Shown here one piece after another: positions 11,800 to 22,655 of a stretch of 64,000 bases of DNA (position 1 is its first letter; every line of letters begins with the position of its first letter). Made by a program: the position numbers and the translations under genes. Below the pieces are notes generated by a model. The model ran no database searches, had not been told where the DNA came from, and saw nothing but the letters and a program-made list of their open reading frames with translations. The stretch is taken from positions 1,080,606 through 1,144,605 of the forward strand of contig JAKOGI010000107.1 in NCBI GenBank assembly GCA_029747015.1. The letters run 5' to 3'. The DNA comes from Carnegiea gigantea (lineage: Eukaryota; Streptophyta; Magnoliopsida; Caryophyllales; Cactaceae).

Positions 11800-14700
11800 A
11801 GCTTTGTTAATTTGGTATTTTGGTTTGACATGCCTGTAGTTTCGAATTAATTTTCTCCCGTTCATGCTTTATCCTATTGAGGTCTCTTATGTCTATATTA
11901 TTTTACATCGTAGTTTCCTCATCATGATCTAACACTGGAGGCAGCTTGGCCTGGACTTTTTGTTGACAAGCAAGGAAATTACTGGGATGTGCCCGTTTCG
12001 ATGGCAGCTGATCTGGCATCTGTGACCTCTGATTCTGGTGTTAGTTACCACCTGTGCTTGCAGCATATTTTGGGTTCGGCAAAGCAGGTGAAAAGTGATG
12101 GATCCAGTGAAGTGCCTGCTACTGTACTTCCTGGATTGTCTCTTAAAAGCGCCTTTTCCTTGAAACGGAGTATAGATTTCTGGAGAAGTCAGGCAAAAAA
12201 GTTAAAAATGATTCAACCATTTGATATATTCCTATCAAATCCCCATGTTTCTGCTACTGGTGTTGTTGGTGAGTGTTGCCTGACAATATATTTTTTTCAT
12301 GATCTACATATTGTTACCTTCACCTATATGGGTTATTTAGAGGTACATAATTAGTCAACCTTCATGGCAGTTGAACAACATACTCTGGACGGTTCCTTTT
12401 TTTAACATTATATTAGGCTGCCTGAAGTAAATTGCATCATTGTGCTACCTCCATTTCTTTTGTCGTGGACGTGGAGTAGTGGGAAATTAATGGTTTCGGA
12501 ATCTGGTGTCCATTTCTTTTGCCTATATTATTTATTATAACGGAAGTGTTTGTTTGCCGTTAAAATATGGATATTTTTGGATCACTCGATACTCTCACGT
12601 CACCTCTTTGGAGACATGGTGGTTCATAAGACTTTGTGGCAATCTGGGTTGCAAGTGTCACCCTCTCAAAGGAGTACTCCGTACCTGCCCCCCCCCCCCC
12701 AAAAAACCTAAGTAGCTAAGCCTATTTGTAGCTCTATTGTGGTTTCCCATGTGTTTTTTGTTTGTGCTTTGCCTTCTTTTGCTTCTTATTGCTTACTTGT
12801 CTGTCGATTTTTGTTCAGATTTTTAAAATAATCCCTATTATTGTATTTTGCCTTTTTTATTTATTTGTCACTTTCTTTTCAAAATCTTTTGTCACTCTCT
12901 GTCAAAATATTTTTGATGACTACTGTCAACTCTTGTGGAAATGGCCTCTTTCTGCATTGGATAGATACTTGCACTGGTATGATCTAAAGTAGGAATGTTC
13001 TACTTTAAATTGTTGTTAAAAACTTATGGGTCACTCATTTAGTGGAAGACATTGTTTGTTGATGTGGACTTTCATTAGAGGGGCGATCTACTTTATTGAT
13101 TAGATTGTGGTACAGTGTTACCTTTGAAATCAATGCATCCATGCCAAAATGCATTTTTCTCCCTTCCCTGTTTGGTTGCCCTATTGCAGTCGTTTGCCTA
13201 GTCAATCTTTGCTGTTCTTGCTTGGAAATTATTTTACCTTATGCTTTCTCTGTATCTCTTGTTTATACACTGCTTCCGTAATAATTTTGTCATTTACATT
13301 GGAGATTATTATCAAATGATGGTTGAAATATCATGTAGCTAATGAGACCAGATATTGACACTACTTTCCGATTTCTTGGCTTGTGCATGTTCGAAGCACT
13401 ACCTCCTACCAGATGATATAATTTTTAGATACACTTGGGTCTTGGCCTATTTTGCTTGCACATTTGCTGTAGTTCTCATGTATAAGGATGTCTCTACATC
13501 CAAATTTGCAGGTGCACTTGCAACTGCGTTGGTTGGAGAGAATGCAGTGAGATCCCAAGCGGGTGATGAACCAGAGGGTTATAGGTGCTTCAACCTTTAT
13601 GCCTCTGGGTTGAAATCGGCATTTCTAGCAGACTTGTTTGCATCATTATCATTTTCAGCTCAGCATGGAAACTTCCAAAGATGGTTTTTCGATCTTACAC
13701 GATTGCATATTCGACTAGATGTTCCCTCAGGTTCCAAATTTCTGTCAGCTGCGGCATTTCTGGCCAATGATCTTTACAATTCACGACAGCCATCACGTGA
13801 AGCCATTCAGGCAGTCTGCCCCATTGCTTCATTATCTTTTCAACAGCAGGTATGAAATATGTTACAATGTAGCTTCCTCTGTATTATTTCCGGTTAATAC
13901 ATTGGCCTGGTCTTGGTTTATAGGAAGTTTGCCAATTTGGCTCTAAAATACTGGAATCCAAGCTCTGTGTTTGATTCTTACTAAAAATAGCTCTGAGCCA
14001 ATGGTCAGGCATCAAATATCCTCGTCTTTTACACTGTGTTGAGCCATAAGATTGCATACATCAAGCTTGATTTCCATTTTATTCTCCCCGTTTTATATTG
14101 AATGGTGCATTTGTGCAGTTATAGGGGATATGGGATACGTGGTTCACTTTAGCAGTAGCAGATCCTCAAGTTTTATACAATGGTGTATATTTTCATGGAT
14201 GTCCACTTAAAAATTTTTAAATTTTTTTGTACAGAATTTTGTATAAATTCTACAGTCTACGCTGGACACAGTCAGTTGCAATTTGTGTTGGCCCCTGGTT
14301 TGCTTGCCTCTTTGTTGGCAACATGCATCTTGACCCCGTAGACTTTTTTTTACATGATCCACGGTGGGCTCTTGTTGTATTGCTGGCCAAATTTGAGCCG
14401 TTGTAATGATATGCTCCAACGGCGAACTGTTCATTTCACCGCATCTTGGTTAGTCAGCTTAGACCCCATCAAAAATTTGTGCAACTTTGTTTTTCCCCTT
14501 TTTTTGGGGGGGGGGGGGTATCTGGTAAAGTTGCCGAACAAAACACTCCATTTCTCATAGAGTAGGGACGTAGCCGAGTTGAGCTGAGACGAGCTGAAAT
14601 CTTGATCAGATGTGAGCCCATGAGCCTGCCTCAGGCTCATCCCGTAGCTGATCAGACCTATGAACTTTGGGCTCAGGCTGGGATGCGCTGCTTGGCTTGG

Positions 14701-15927
14701 TCTTCTTCCCCCGGCCCCCGGGCTGCGGAAAAGTTTTATTTTAATTTGTAGAATATTCCATAGATTGAGGAGACAATGGTTAGGGTGAAATTCTGTTAAC
14801 CATAATGTTAATTAATGCACTCCACAAAAAGCGCTGGGGGGAGGGGTGGGAAGATCTACATGAGCTGAGGCTTCCCATTTTGTTTGATATTTGCAGACTG
14901 AGCAAAGCCATGCTAGGCTTGGGCATGGCTTGGTAAGCTAACAAGCTAGCTCGAACTGGCCTTGAGCTTGGTTTGGTCAGCCAAAGCTGAGCTTTGACCA
15001 AGCTGAGTTTTCAAGTTTTAATTGATATTGGCAGACTGAGGAGAGCCATGCTAGGCTTCGGCATGGCTTCGGAAGCTTTCAAGCCAGCTAAACTTGCCTT
15101 GAGCTTGGTTTGACGCAGCCCAAACAAGCTTCAACTGTGCCGAGTCTGAGGGCCCGTTGATCTGGCTCGATTAGGGTCTGCAACCCTACTCATGAGTCAT
15201 GAGGATACCTTACTACACAAGGCATGGGTGAGAAGGATGCCGGTAGGGGAATGGGAAACATTCCTCTGTTGAAATTTGAACCCCACACCTCCACCTATTT
15301 GGTTAGTGAAAGTTGTTGCATTGGCTCCTCCTTTCTATAATATTCTTTCCTATTTTCAAGCTTGGAATCACTTCTCAGGTCATGGGAGACCCTAGGACGT
15401 TGGAGCATGAAAGAAGTCTTTGATTTCTATTTTCTATCAGCATGCGGATTGTGACACCCTGTAGATCATGACTCGTGAGTCATGACTTTGTTGGCATGCC
15501 ATGATATGGGAGGATAAAGTGCTTTCTGTACATCATGTGGTTTTGGCTCTCATGTGACAGGCCTATGCTGTTGATTGATTGCTACGATTTGCCTTTCTGC
15601 TAATTTACGTGCATCCATTCCTGCGTCAATTGATGTTTGTCAAAGTTGATATGTCCGCTGTTCATGTCTGGTTTTGTGCTGTGTTGGCGTGGTGACTGCT
15701 GCTTATGTCTTTGTGATGATTTGCAGATCATTGGACCATTCAGTTTTAGAGTTGATTCAGGGGTTGCTGTTAATTTGCGTGATAATAGGAAGTGGAAGGT
15801 AAACCTTGAGAATCCAGTATTGGCAATTGAATATGCTTTACATGTCCTCGGCTCTGCAAAGGCGGTTGCTTGGTACGCACCACAGCAAAAGGAGTTCATG
15901 GTGGAGCTCCGATTGTTTGAGAGATGA
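9361..15927 (+). CDS. TGD4: TGD4, chloroplast outer-envelope lipid-transfer protein (5 exons, 468 aa)
   Basis: Exons: 9361-9623, 10813-11062, 11914-12268, 13512-13849, 15727-15927; stop TGA at 15925-15927. All junction phases agree and the product is 468 residues, against about 480 for Arabidopsis TGD4. Family-diagnostic stretches are MNRLRWV at the start, LPLGLSRGTRLSRPKQIDF, LYDLGFCSEFL, AAWPGLFVD, SYHLCLQH, PFDIFLSNPHVSATG, HGNFQRWFFDLTR, IIGPFSFRVDSG and KEFMVELRLFER at the C-terminus. TGD4 is known as a phosphatidic-acid-binding beta-barrel protein of the chloroplast outer envelope. It acts with the inner-envelope TGD1/2/3 ABC transporter in ER-to-plastid lipid import. There is no cleavable transit peptide, as expected. 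Intron 2 uses a GC donor; the other introns are GT-AG. The gene appears intact. Confidence 0.95.
9624..10812 (+). other. TGD4 intron 1, containing an internal duplication that copies the splice donor
   Basis: The segment starting at the donor (TGGTAATCTTGACTGCCCAC, donor GT at 9624) is repeated at 9809 with donor-like GT at 9811. The words TTGAATTTCATTGTTTTG, TTTCATGTTTGGTGGGGTGC and ATTGTAGTGGAGTTTTAGTC also recur, the last two at an offset of 287 bp because extra sequence lies in the second copy. The acceptor GATGCAG is at 10806-10812. Confidence 0.85.
11063..11913 (+). other. TGD4 intron 2 with a GC-AG boundary and a (GA)n tract
   Basis: The exon before it ends CATCATAAG and the intron begins GCAAGT. 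The only acceptor that restores the family sequence FPHHDLTLEAAWPG in phase 0 is ACATCGTAG at 11905-11913. The intron carries a (GA)n microsatellite at 11750-11795 of about 23 units. Confidence 0.85.
11750..11795. repeat. (GA)n microsatellite in TGD4 intron 2
   Basis: Uninterrupted GA dinucleotide run of about 46 bases. Confidence 0.97.
12269..13511 (+). other. TGD4 intron 3
   Basis: Begins GTGAGT and ends TTTGCAG. T-rich, with a C13-A6 homopolymer junction at about 12688-12706. Nothing else was recognised in it. Confidence 0.85.
13850..15726 (+). other. TGD4 intron 4 with a 138-bp tandem duplication
   Basis: Begins GTATGA and ends TTTGCAG. Within it, about 14884-15021 and 15022-15150 are diverged copies that share GATATT, GCAGACTGAG, AGCCATGCTAGGCTT, GGCATGGCTT and GCCTTGAGCTTGGTTTG. 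A T8-G13 junction lies at 14498-14518. Near 15466-15484 there is a short inverted repeat, CATGACTC/GAGTCATG, with a 2-base spacer. Confidence 0.8.
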
Positions 15928-16231
15928 AGCTTTTACCCGCTTTTGTAGGAACTTTGGAACACCCCCCCTTCCCGTGCAGGGCAAAGCCCCAAAAAGGAGA
16001 AGAATATAAAAGCAAAATTGTATTCATTGATTCATATTTTCAGGGTAAATTGCAGGTAGGGCTGATCTGCTTTTGGATGTCGACCTCTTGTCAAGTTTAG
16101 ATCATTGGATTGTTCTGAAAGAGCATTCACAAGTTATTGACAGGAGGTTCTTCATTGGTGGAGCTATGAATTCATTTATACCGGTCCACTCCTGCATCGT
16201 TAAAATTGAACAATTGCTTGCTGATTTAATC
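15928..16231 (+). other. TGD4 3' flank (probable 3' UTR)
   Basis: Runs from the TGD4 stop to the next mobile element and has no coding content. No single clear poly(A) signal stands out, so the transcript end is not placed. Confidence 0.4.
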
Positions 16232-16476
16232 TAGAGCTGGATAACGGGTTGGTTCGGCTTGACCAATTTAATAAACAGGCCAATTTCGTGTTAGCCTGGA
16301 AAATGGTTTAAATTTACAAAAATTGAAAAATAACATGTTTTCAACATAACGGTCAAATCGTGACGATTTCAGATCAAAATCGGTTTAATTCATGTTGGGT
16401 TCGTGTTTTTCTCAATAACTTCCGGTTGGATTCGTGTTTGGTTATCGTGTCGGATTAGATTTTTCAAACTTCCACA
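16232..16476. mobile_element. Short non-autonomous hAT element
   Basis: Starts TAGAGCTGGATAACGGGTTG, matching the left end of the 4.4-kb hAT. Its other end, reversed, contains GAAAAATCTAATCCGACACG, similar to the hAT right subterminal sequence. The flanks are ATTTAATC (16224-16231) and TTTTAATC (16477-16484), which look like an 8-bp duplication with one change. The extreme right end is degraded. Confidence 0.55.
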
Positions 16477-17085
16477 TTTTAATCGCAGTAATACCCTCCT
16501 CGCTTTCTTTTTAATCACGTGACACAATTTGAGTATTTTTTAAACAAGGCTGTGATCTACAACCGCCATCACAGCCTTCAAAGTCCAAATATCATAGAAG
16601 CTTATGCACGAACTATTTTTGAATTTGGGGAATATGGATTCTATTTTTGAACTTGTGATTATGGATTTGTTCTTCAACTCTGCCCCGAGTGTCATTTATT
16701 GACTAATCGAGGAAATCATTCTCTCATGTACCAGCTCCAAAACTTTAAACTTTAGTTTGTTAAGCTAGTTTTAGATGTTATTTTATTGAATTTAAGACTT
16801 GTCTACTTTTTAGATCATATTTTCTCACCAAGAGAATTAAAAAAAAAAAGAAAAAAAGAAAATTGCATATATATATAACACTAAAATTCCTACGAAATAT
16901 TACTGATGATGTTGGTATCATCTGTCCGAAGGAGATGACCAACCACATGCAAATCCATTTTGGCCTAAATAGACGACTTTAAACAGTGACACAATTCTTT
17001 TTTAAATTAAGATTTGAACGGCTACATATGTTCATTAATAGGTAAAAAGTTGGAACATATATTGGACAAATAGAATTTTTGCATA

Positions 17086-17290
<205 letters not shown>

Positions 17291-17431
17291 AATAGAAGTA
17301 CCAACCTAACCCAAATAGGTCAACCTTAGCTCTAATGGGTTTGACCCAAGCGGATTAGGATTCCAAAATTTTTGTCCAAGACCCTAACTTTTCTGGGTGG
17401 GTTTGGGTCATGTTAATTTTTTCCATGTCTA
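17291..17431. mobile_element. Fragment of a hAT-family MITE right end
   Basis: Contains GGGTTTGGGTCATG and ends TTTTTTCCATGTCTA, close to the right end of the complete hAT (GGGTCAGCTTTTTCCATCTCTA). The left part carries AATAGGTCAACC-type words like those flanking that element. The left terminus was not found; the microsatellite lies there. Confidence 0.4.
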
Positions 17432-17649
17432 CCTATGATACATCTGAAGAAAAGTTTGGATTTTTGTTACGTACAAAAAAAAAAAAAAAAGCTTGTGATT
17501 TTCATTTTTGTTCATTCTTTGGTAAATAACATTATTCAACTTATGATCTTATACGGTATCAGAGGAGGGAGAGTGACTCATGTTATAGATATTCTTGACA
17601 CAAGATTAGATGGACCATTCTGTTCACTGATCCAGGAACCATAACGTAA

Positions 17650-18600
17650 TTTGCACCAAGTTGAGCAAGTCAATATCTGTCCAGGACATTCAGAAAATAG
17701 CCATTAAGTGAAATAGCCTTCCTACATCCATCTAGGAAGCCTTTTCCGGAACACTGACGCAAATATACAACATTTTAACACATAAAATGAACCTTTGAGT
17801 TTCTTTGAGTATAATCCCTTAGCTGGCCAAATTACTCCTTGTAATCTTCAATGATTGATCTTAAAGCAATGGCCCTAGCTCTTATACATAGTGACATGAA
17901 GGCATCGCAAATGTGCTGTTTCTTGACTTTATTCCTGAAATCTCTAGCTCCTGAGATTGATGATCTCTAAAAACCTACAAATAATGCTTAGCCGTGCAAG
18001 CAGTTGTCATATGCCCTTTCCCTTTCTCAAAGTTAAAAGGAACGTAGTTATGTTCAAAGAGCACGGTCTTCACTTGAAAAGAGAGCTCTTTCCTCACTTT
18101 TGATATCCAAAGCCTCCATTGACATCCATCAGGCAAGCAATGACATTGTATTCTATTGGGATCACTTTTGCTAAATTTCAAATGATATCCTTTTACTATC
18201 CTCCAATCTTCAATAGCATCTTTATCCTCCCTCGTATTTTTGAACAACATTTTTGGAACCAAGTCCGTATTGAGGTCACCAATGCTAGCTTGGATATCTA
18301 GCGTTGTTCTTTTTAGCTTTCTGACCTTTTTAAGTTTTTCATCATCATCATCATCATCACTGCCAAACTAATCATTAGAGGTGTTTGACCCATTACATTT
18401 ATGCTGAGGAAAATAATTCTCAATATCGACCTCCTTTTCAATATTTTCCATTTCATACTCGTTATCATATGCATCAATGTGCACCATAAATAAATCCATA
18501 TGAGGGAACTTTTCACAGAATGTCATAGACTCTTTAATGTTATTAGCATTTTCATTTTCAACTGAACTCTACTCAAAAAGCATCTCTAGCCTACATATTC
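17650..18600 (-). pseudogene. Mutator-like (MULE) transposase relic, N-terminal part
   Basis: An open frame at 17975-18262 (minus) encodes a MuDR-type DNA-binding domain with MLFKNTREDKDAIEDW, GYHLKFSKSDPNRIQCHC and CQWRLWISK. It is preceded upstream, in frame apart from one stop, by an acidic segment rich in Asp (FGSDDDDDEKLKK). Further along, in other frames, appear ARDFRNKVKKQHICDAFM, RAIALRSIIEDYKE and FRKGFLDGCRKAISLNGYF. These match the family up to the first catalytic region. Frameshifts and stops break it, and the catalytic core and C-terminus are missing. I did not find terminal inverted repeats. Confidence 0.75.
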
Positions 18601-19209
18601 TCTTAATCCTCTTCTCTGTATAGCCAGTTCAACCACTACATGCATCCTTAATGTCTCCACACCCATGTAATTGCGTTCATCTTCACCTTAGACAAATCTC
18701 CCTTAGCATATATATAAAAAAAAGCTCACTCTCAAAATGCCCCCCATGTAAACAAGCTAACAGTTTTACCATCATCATCACCCATTTTGCATAATTAAAG
18801 TGAAAATACTAATTAATCTCAACGAATGCACATCCCCTAAAAACAATAACAGAACATTGTGGTTTACTTGCGGTTTATATTGACATATTCAATTTCAAAA
18901 AACAACTCAAACGATTATTCAAGTTTCAATTGTGCATCTACGGCAAGTTAGAAGCTCAACAGACCAAACAAAAAAGATTTCTCACAAGAAAAAAAAAAAG
19001 CTAAACTTCAAATTTATATTTTTGAAACTCTAGACATTAAATTATGCTTAAGAAGATGATCTTCCACAATTAACTACTCTAATAGTCAAATCTTTGCGCG
19101 ATCTTCGCAGGCGAAGTCCACCATCGTAGTACTCTTCCAAAACTATTAGGGCTTAGCCTTGTTTGTTCGTTGCACGGGGGGAGAGAGGGGGGTGAAGTGA
19201 GTTGTGAGG
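18601..19209. other. AT-rich spacer between MULE relic and hAT element
   Basis: No gene, RNA or repeat family recognised. Confidence 0.5.
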
Positions 19210-19217
19210 GTTCTGGG

Positions 19218-20369
19218 TAGGGCTGTTCATTAAATGGTCCAGGGCCGGACTGGACCGAAGACTGGACCGGACCGGCCTGGACCGGACCGGACCGAGGCTT
19301 TTCGGTCCGGTCATTGGTCTTTTCCTTTCCTGTTTTCGGTCTTCGGTCCGGTCCTGGACCGGCTCGTGGACCGGACAGACCGGGTTTCTTTTTTTTTTTT
19401 TAAATTTCTGGTTAAATCTCCAAAAGGCTAAATCTAATTCACTTCTCATTGGTTTCAAGCGACAATCTGCTTCTACTCCTCGTCCTTCTCATCCGTTCCC
19501 TTCTCTTCTGCTGCCCTTCTCGGTTCTCGGTGCTCGGCGCTCGCTGGCCGGCGACAGCTGCAGTGAGGCGGTTCCCTTCTCGTCTCCTTCTTCCTTGGCT
19601 CCTTTCTGCCTTGCTGGACATACTGCTTCTGGCCTTCTTCTCGCTCACTCGCGCTCATCTACTGTCTTCTGCTCTTCTTCTACTTCTGAATCTTGATCTT
19701 CTCTCGGTATTTGTTCAGTTGATTGTGTTAGTTAGGGTTTTAATTTGCTTTTCTAGGGTTTTTCGATTTTGTGAATTTGTTCTAGGGTTTTGTGAATTTG
19801 ATTTGGTTAGTGGCTTGTGAATAGGGGTGTTCATTGGTCCGGGAACATTGATAATGACTTTCTCTCCTCTTTTTCTTTCATTCATTCGTGTGTTTGTTGG
19901 AGAGGGTTCTTGTGTTTGTTGGATTTATGGTTTAGGGGTTGATTGTGAATTTGTGAATTTATGGTGCAGTTGGTCATGTATTAAAGTTTATTAGTTTTGG
20001 TGTAAGTGAGCAGGTTTATTGGTTTACTGCTTTTGTTGAAGAATGAGAAATTTAGAACTTCAATTAGTTCAATCAGCAGGTTTGTGGCGCAGTGCTGCCA
20101 GAGGAACGGTCTGGAGTCGGTTCGGTTTGGTCCGGTCCAGGATCGACTCCAGACCGGTCCTCTGGCAGCACTGCGCCACAAACCTACTGATTGAACTAAT
20201 TGAAGTTTTAAATTTCTCATTCTCCAACAAAAGTAGTAAACCAATAAACTTGCTCCAGGACCGACTCCAGACCGGTCCGGTCCTCGGTCCAGGGTCTGGC
20301 AAATTTTCGATCCTTGGTCCAGCCGGTCCGGTCCAGTCCGGTCCACTCCGGGACCGATGAACACCCCTA
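19218..20369. mobile_element. Non-autonomous hAT element with perfect 8-bp target duplication
   Basis: The left end is TAGGGCTGTTCAT and the right end, reversed, is TAGGGGTGTTCAT: 12 of 13 bases match. The direct repeat GTTCTGGG flanks both ends (19210-19217 and 20370-20377), as expected for hAT insertion. Subterminal regions are packed with GGACCG/CGGTCC words, likely transposase-binding repeats by analogy with Ac/Ds. No transposase is encoded. The 19449-19820 portion looks like a leader or promoter sequence. A long hairpin occupies 20008-20255. Length 1152 bp. Confidence 0.92.
20008..20255. repeat. Near-perfect hairpin, two 112-bp arms with a 24-nt loop
   Basis: Arm 1 is 20008-20119 and arm 2 is 20144-20255. 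Arm 2 reversed matches arm 1 at nearly every base, for example CAATTAGTTCAATCAG, GTTTGTGGCGCAGTGCTGCC and GGTCTGGAGTCG, with only a handful of mismatches. A transcript through it would fold into a long double-stranded RNA. Confidence 0.93.
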
Positions 20370-22655
20370 GTTCTGGGTTTGAAGGGAAACAAATCAGGGC
20401 AAGGTTCTTTTTTAGCTTTTTTTAACATCCTTATGCTATTGGCATGGCTCAAATTGTGTTTTTTGATAGTTTACTAGACTAGCCAGTTAAAGTGACATTT
20501 TGTGCCTAATAACCAAGTCTAGTGGCACACTTAGATAAAGAAAATTTTCGACGGCATTTTTGTGTCAAATAACCTAGTTCAATGGCACGTTTAGAGAAAT
20601 TATAACAGAATAATACCCCCACTTTTATCGCAACTATTATGGACCCTCACATTTGAGAATATATTTCACGGCACCATCACCTTTAATCGGGAAGATTTGG
20701 GGTTCCAAATCGGGTACACCATGTCATTTTTTGAGCAAAATAGGTGGGAAAATTCAAAAAACATACTACCGTTCAATCAATGCCCTCAACTTTTGTTTCT
20801 TAATTTTTACAACTGCTTATTGGAATTGTGCAAGAAGACCACTGAAAGGCTAGGAAAAAGACAAAAAAGCGAATACAGTAATGATTTCTATAAATTCGAA
20901 CCCATCCAATTCCTTTCCTCTCTCATGAACATTTGTCATCCTATCTCTCTCCTTCCCTTAGTTGCCATTGTCGTGGAGGATGGGGCTTTGAGGTGCAGGT
21001 AATGTATTTTATCAATTATATTTAATTTTTGGGTATTATATTTAATTTGTTTCATTTTTTAGATTTAATTATTTCTCCGTTATCTATCCCTTTCTACAAT
21101 ATGTTTCCCTTCGTTAAAAATCATGGAGGTATCAATAAAATTTTCTTTTTTGACAATTGTTGCTAGGTTGGGTAGAAAAAATGCAAGGTTCATTGTCTTG
21201 TAGGAGCAACTGGAGGAACGTTTTATGAAGTTGAAGTTGTGACATGCTCAAAATGCAACATGGAATGTTCATGAAAAGTATCACAATCAAACCAAAACAC
21301 GACAAGGTATTACTTTAAGTGCATGAGTTGTGATAAGTTTTTAAATGGGTTGAATAGGATGCCCCTATAGTAGAGACAACAATGCCAGGGGAGTGGAATG
21401 AAGTGAAAAAAGAATTATGTGAGATAGGGATGGCGCTTAACTTGATTAAAAAGGGGCAAAGCATGATACGCATATTATTAGTTACAGTAATCATAATGTT
21501 AGCATTTATAATTGTGATATAAAGGAACAACTTCATCTTGAATGTATCTGTGAACATGATGGGCAATAAATGAAATATCATAAGCTTGAATATTTTCAAA
21601 TGTTCATGCTCTGTCACACATGAACAAAAATTAGCGGCTTCATGCCTAGTGATTGTTAAGACAACAACATAACCATATAAATTGGCATCAACAGGTCATT
21701 ACATAAGCTGTACAATTGAGTAGCTTACTTCACTATGTATCAACATCACCACCACAAGACACCACCAAAAGACATAATGTTCATGTCTATGTCTATGTAT
21801 CTGCCTATGGCTACATCTGACATCAACAAAAACCCAAAACAAGACACCTAATAATCCATAACAAAAGCTTAGCAAAGGGCAGCAGAGGACCTCCAATCAT
21901 GCAACCACTTCCTGTTTTTTAGGCATTCCAACAGGATTAGGAGCATAATTCCTTTTCTTCTCCTCAAGAAACCTCCCATACGTATCCCTTGGTCGACCAT
22001 ATGTGGCTGAGTTATATCCAAGCCGCTTGCATGTCCTGCATCTGAAGGCTATAAGTGAAAATTAAAAATGTGCAAATAGAAAAACTTAGTGAACCAAAGA
22101 AAAAAAAAGGTCTTCTACACTCCGAAATGCCCTGTTTCTCTTCTCCTACCGGCTTGGAGGCTGACATTGAGGTTGACTTACAGTCTGAGACTCTCTTCTC
22201 TTATGCTCTGGTGATCTGTCCTTCTTGACTTGTGAAAATGGGGGTCCAACTGAGGAAGACCCCTGTTCTCCCAATTGAAATAAGATAGAATAGGATGAAC
22301 AATACCATCATACAACTTCTTATACCTTTCAAACAACAACTCCCGGTGTGGGTCCCGCTTTCGCGGGGTCTGGGGAGATCCAGCTGTAGGCAACCTTACC
22401 CCTATCGGTATTCCTACCCATAGAGAGGTTGATTCCTAAAGACCCACAAAACAGCCTTTGAGAAAAAAGGTTTAAAGAAAAAACGATTGCAAACCAAATA
22501 CCAACGAGGAGAAAAGGGTACGAAGAGCAAATAAATAAGGAGCGGAGACATACCCCAACAAAACCAGGGGCGCTAGATGCCGTCACAGCCCAGAAAAGGA
22601 CGATATACAGACAAGTACACCAACACCCGCCCCACCCCACCTAAGCTACTGCCAC

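Noticed and set aside
19449..19820. 123-codon Leu-rich frame that resembles a signal-peptide protein
   Set aside because: Lies inside the non-autonomous hAT element in a CT-rich leader-like stretch, overlaps frames on both strands and has no domain features.
21180..21300. Cys-containing stretch (GGTFYEVEVVTCSKCNMECS) as a zinc-finger gene of the MULE
   Set aside because: The frame is short, broken by stops, and matches no finger pattern well enough to support a gene.
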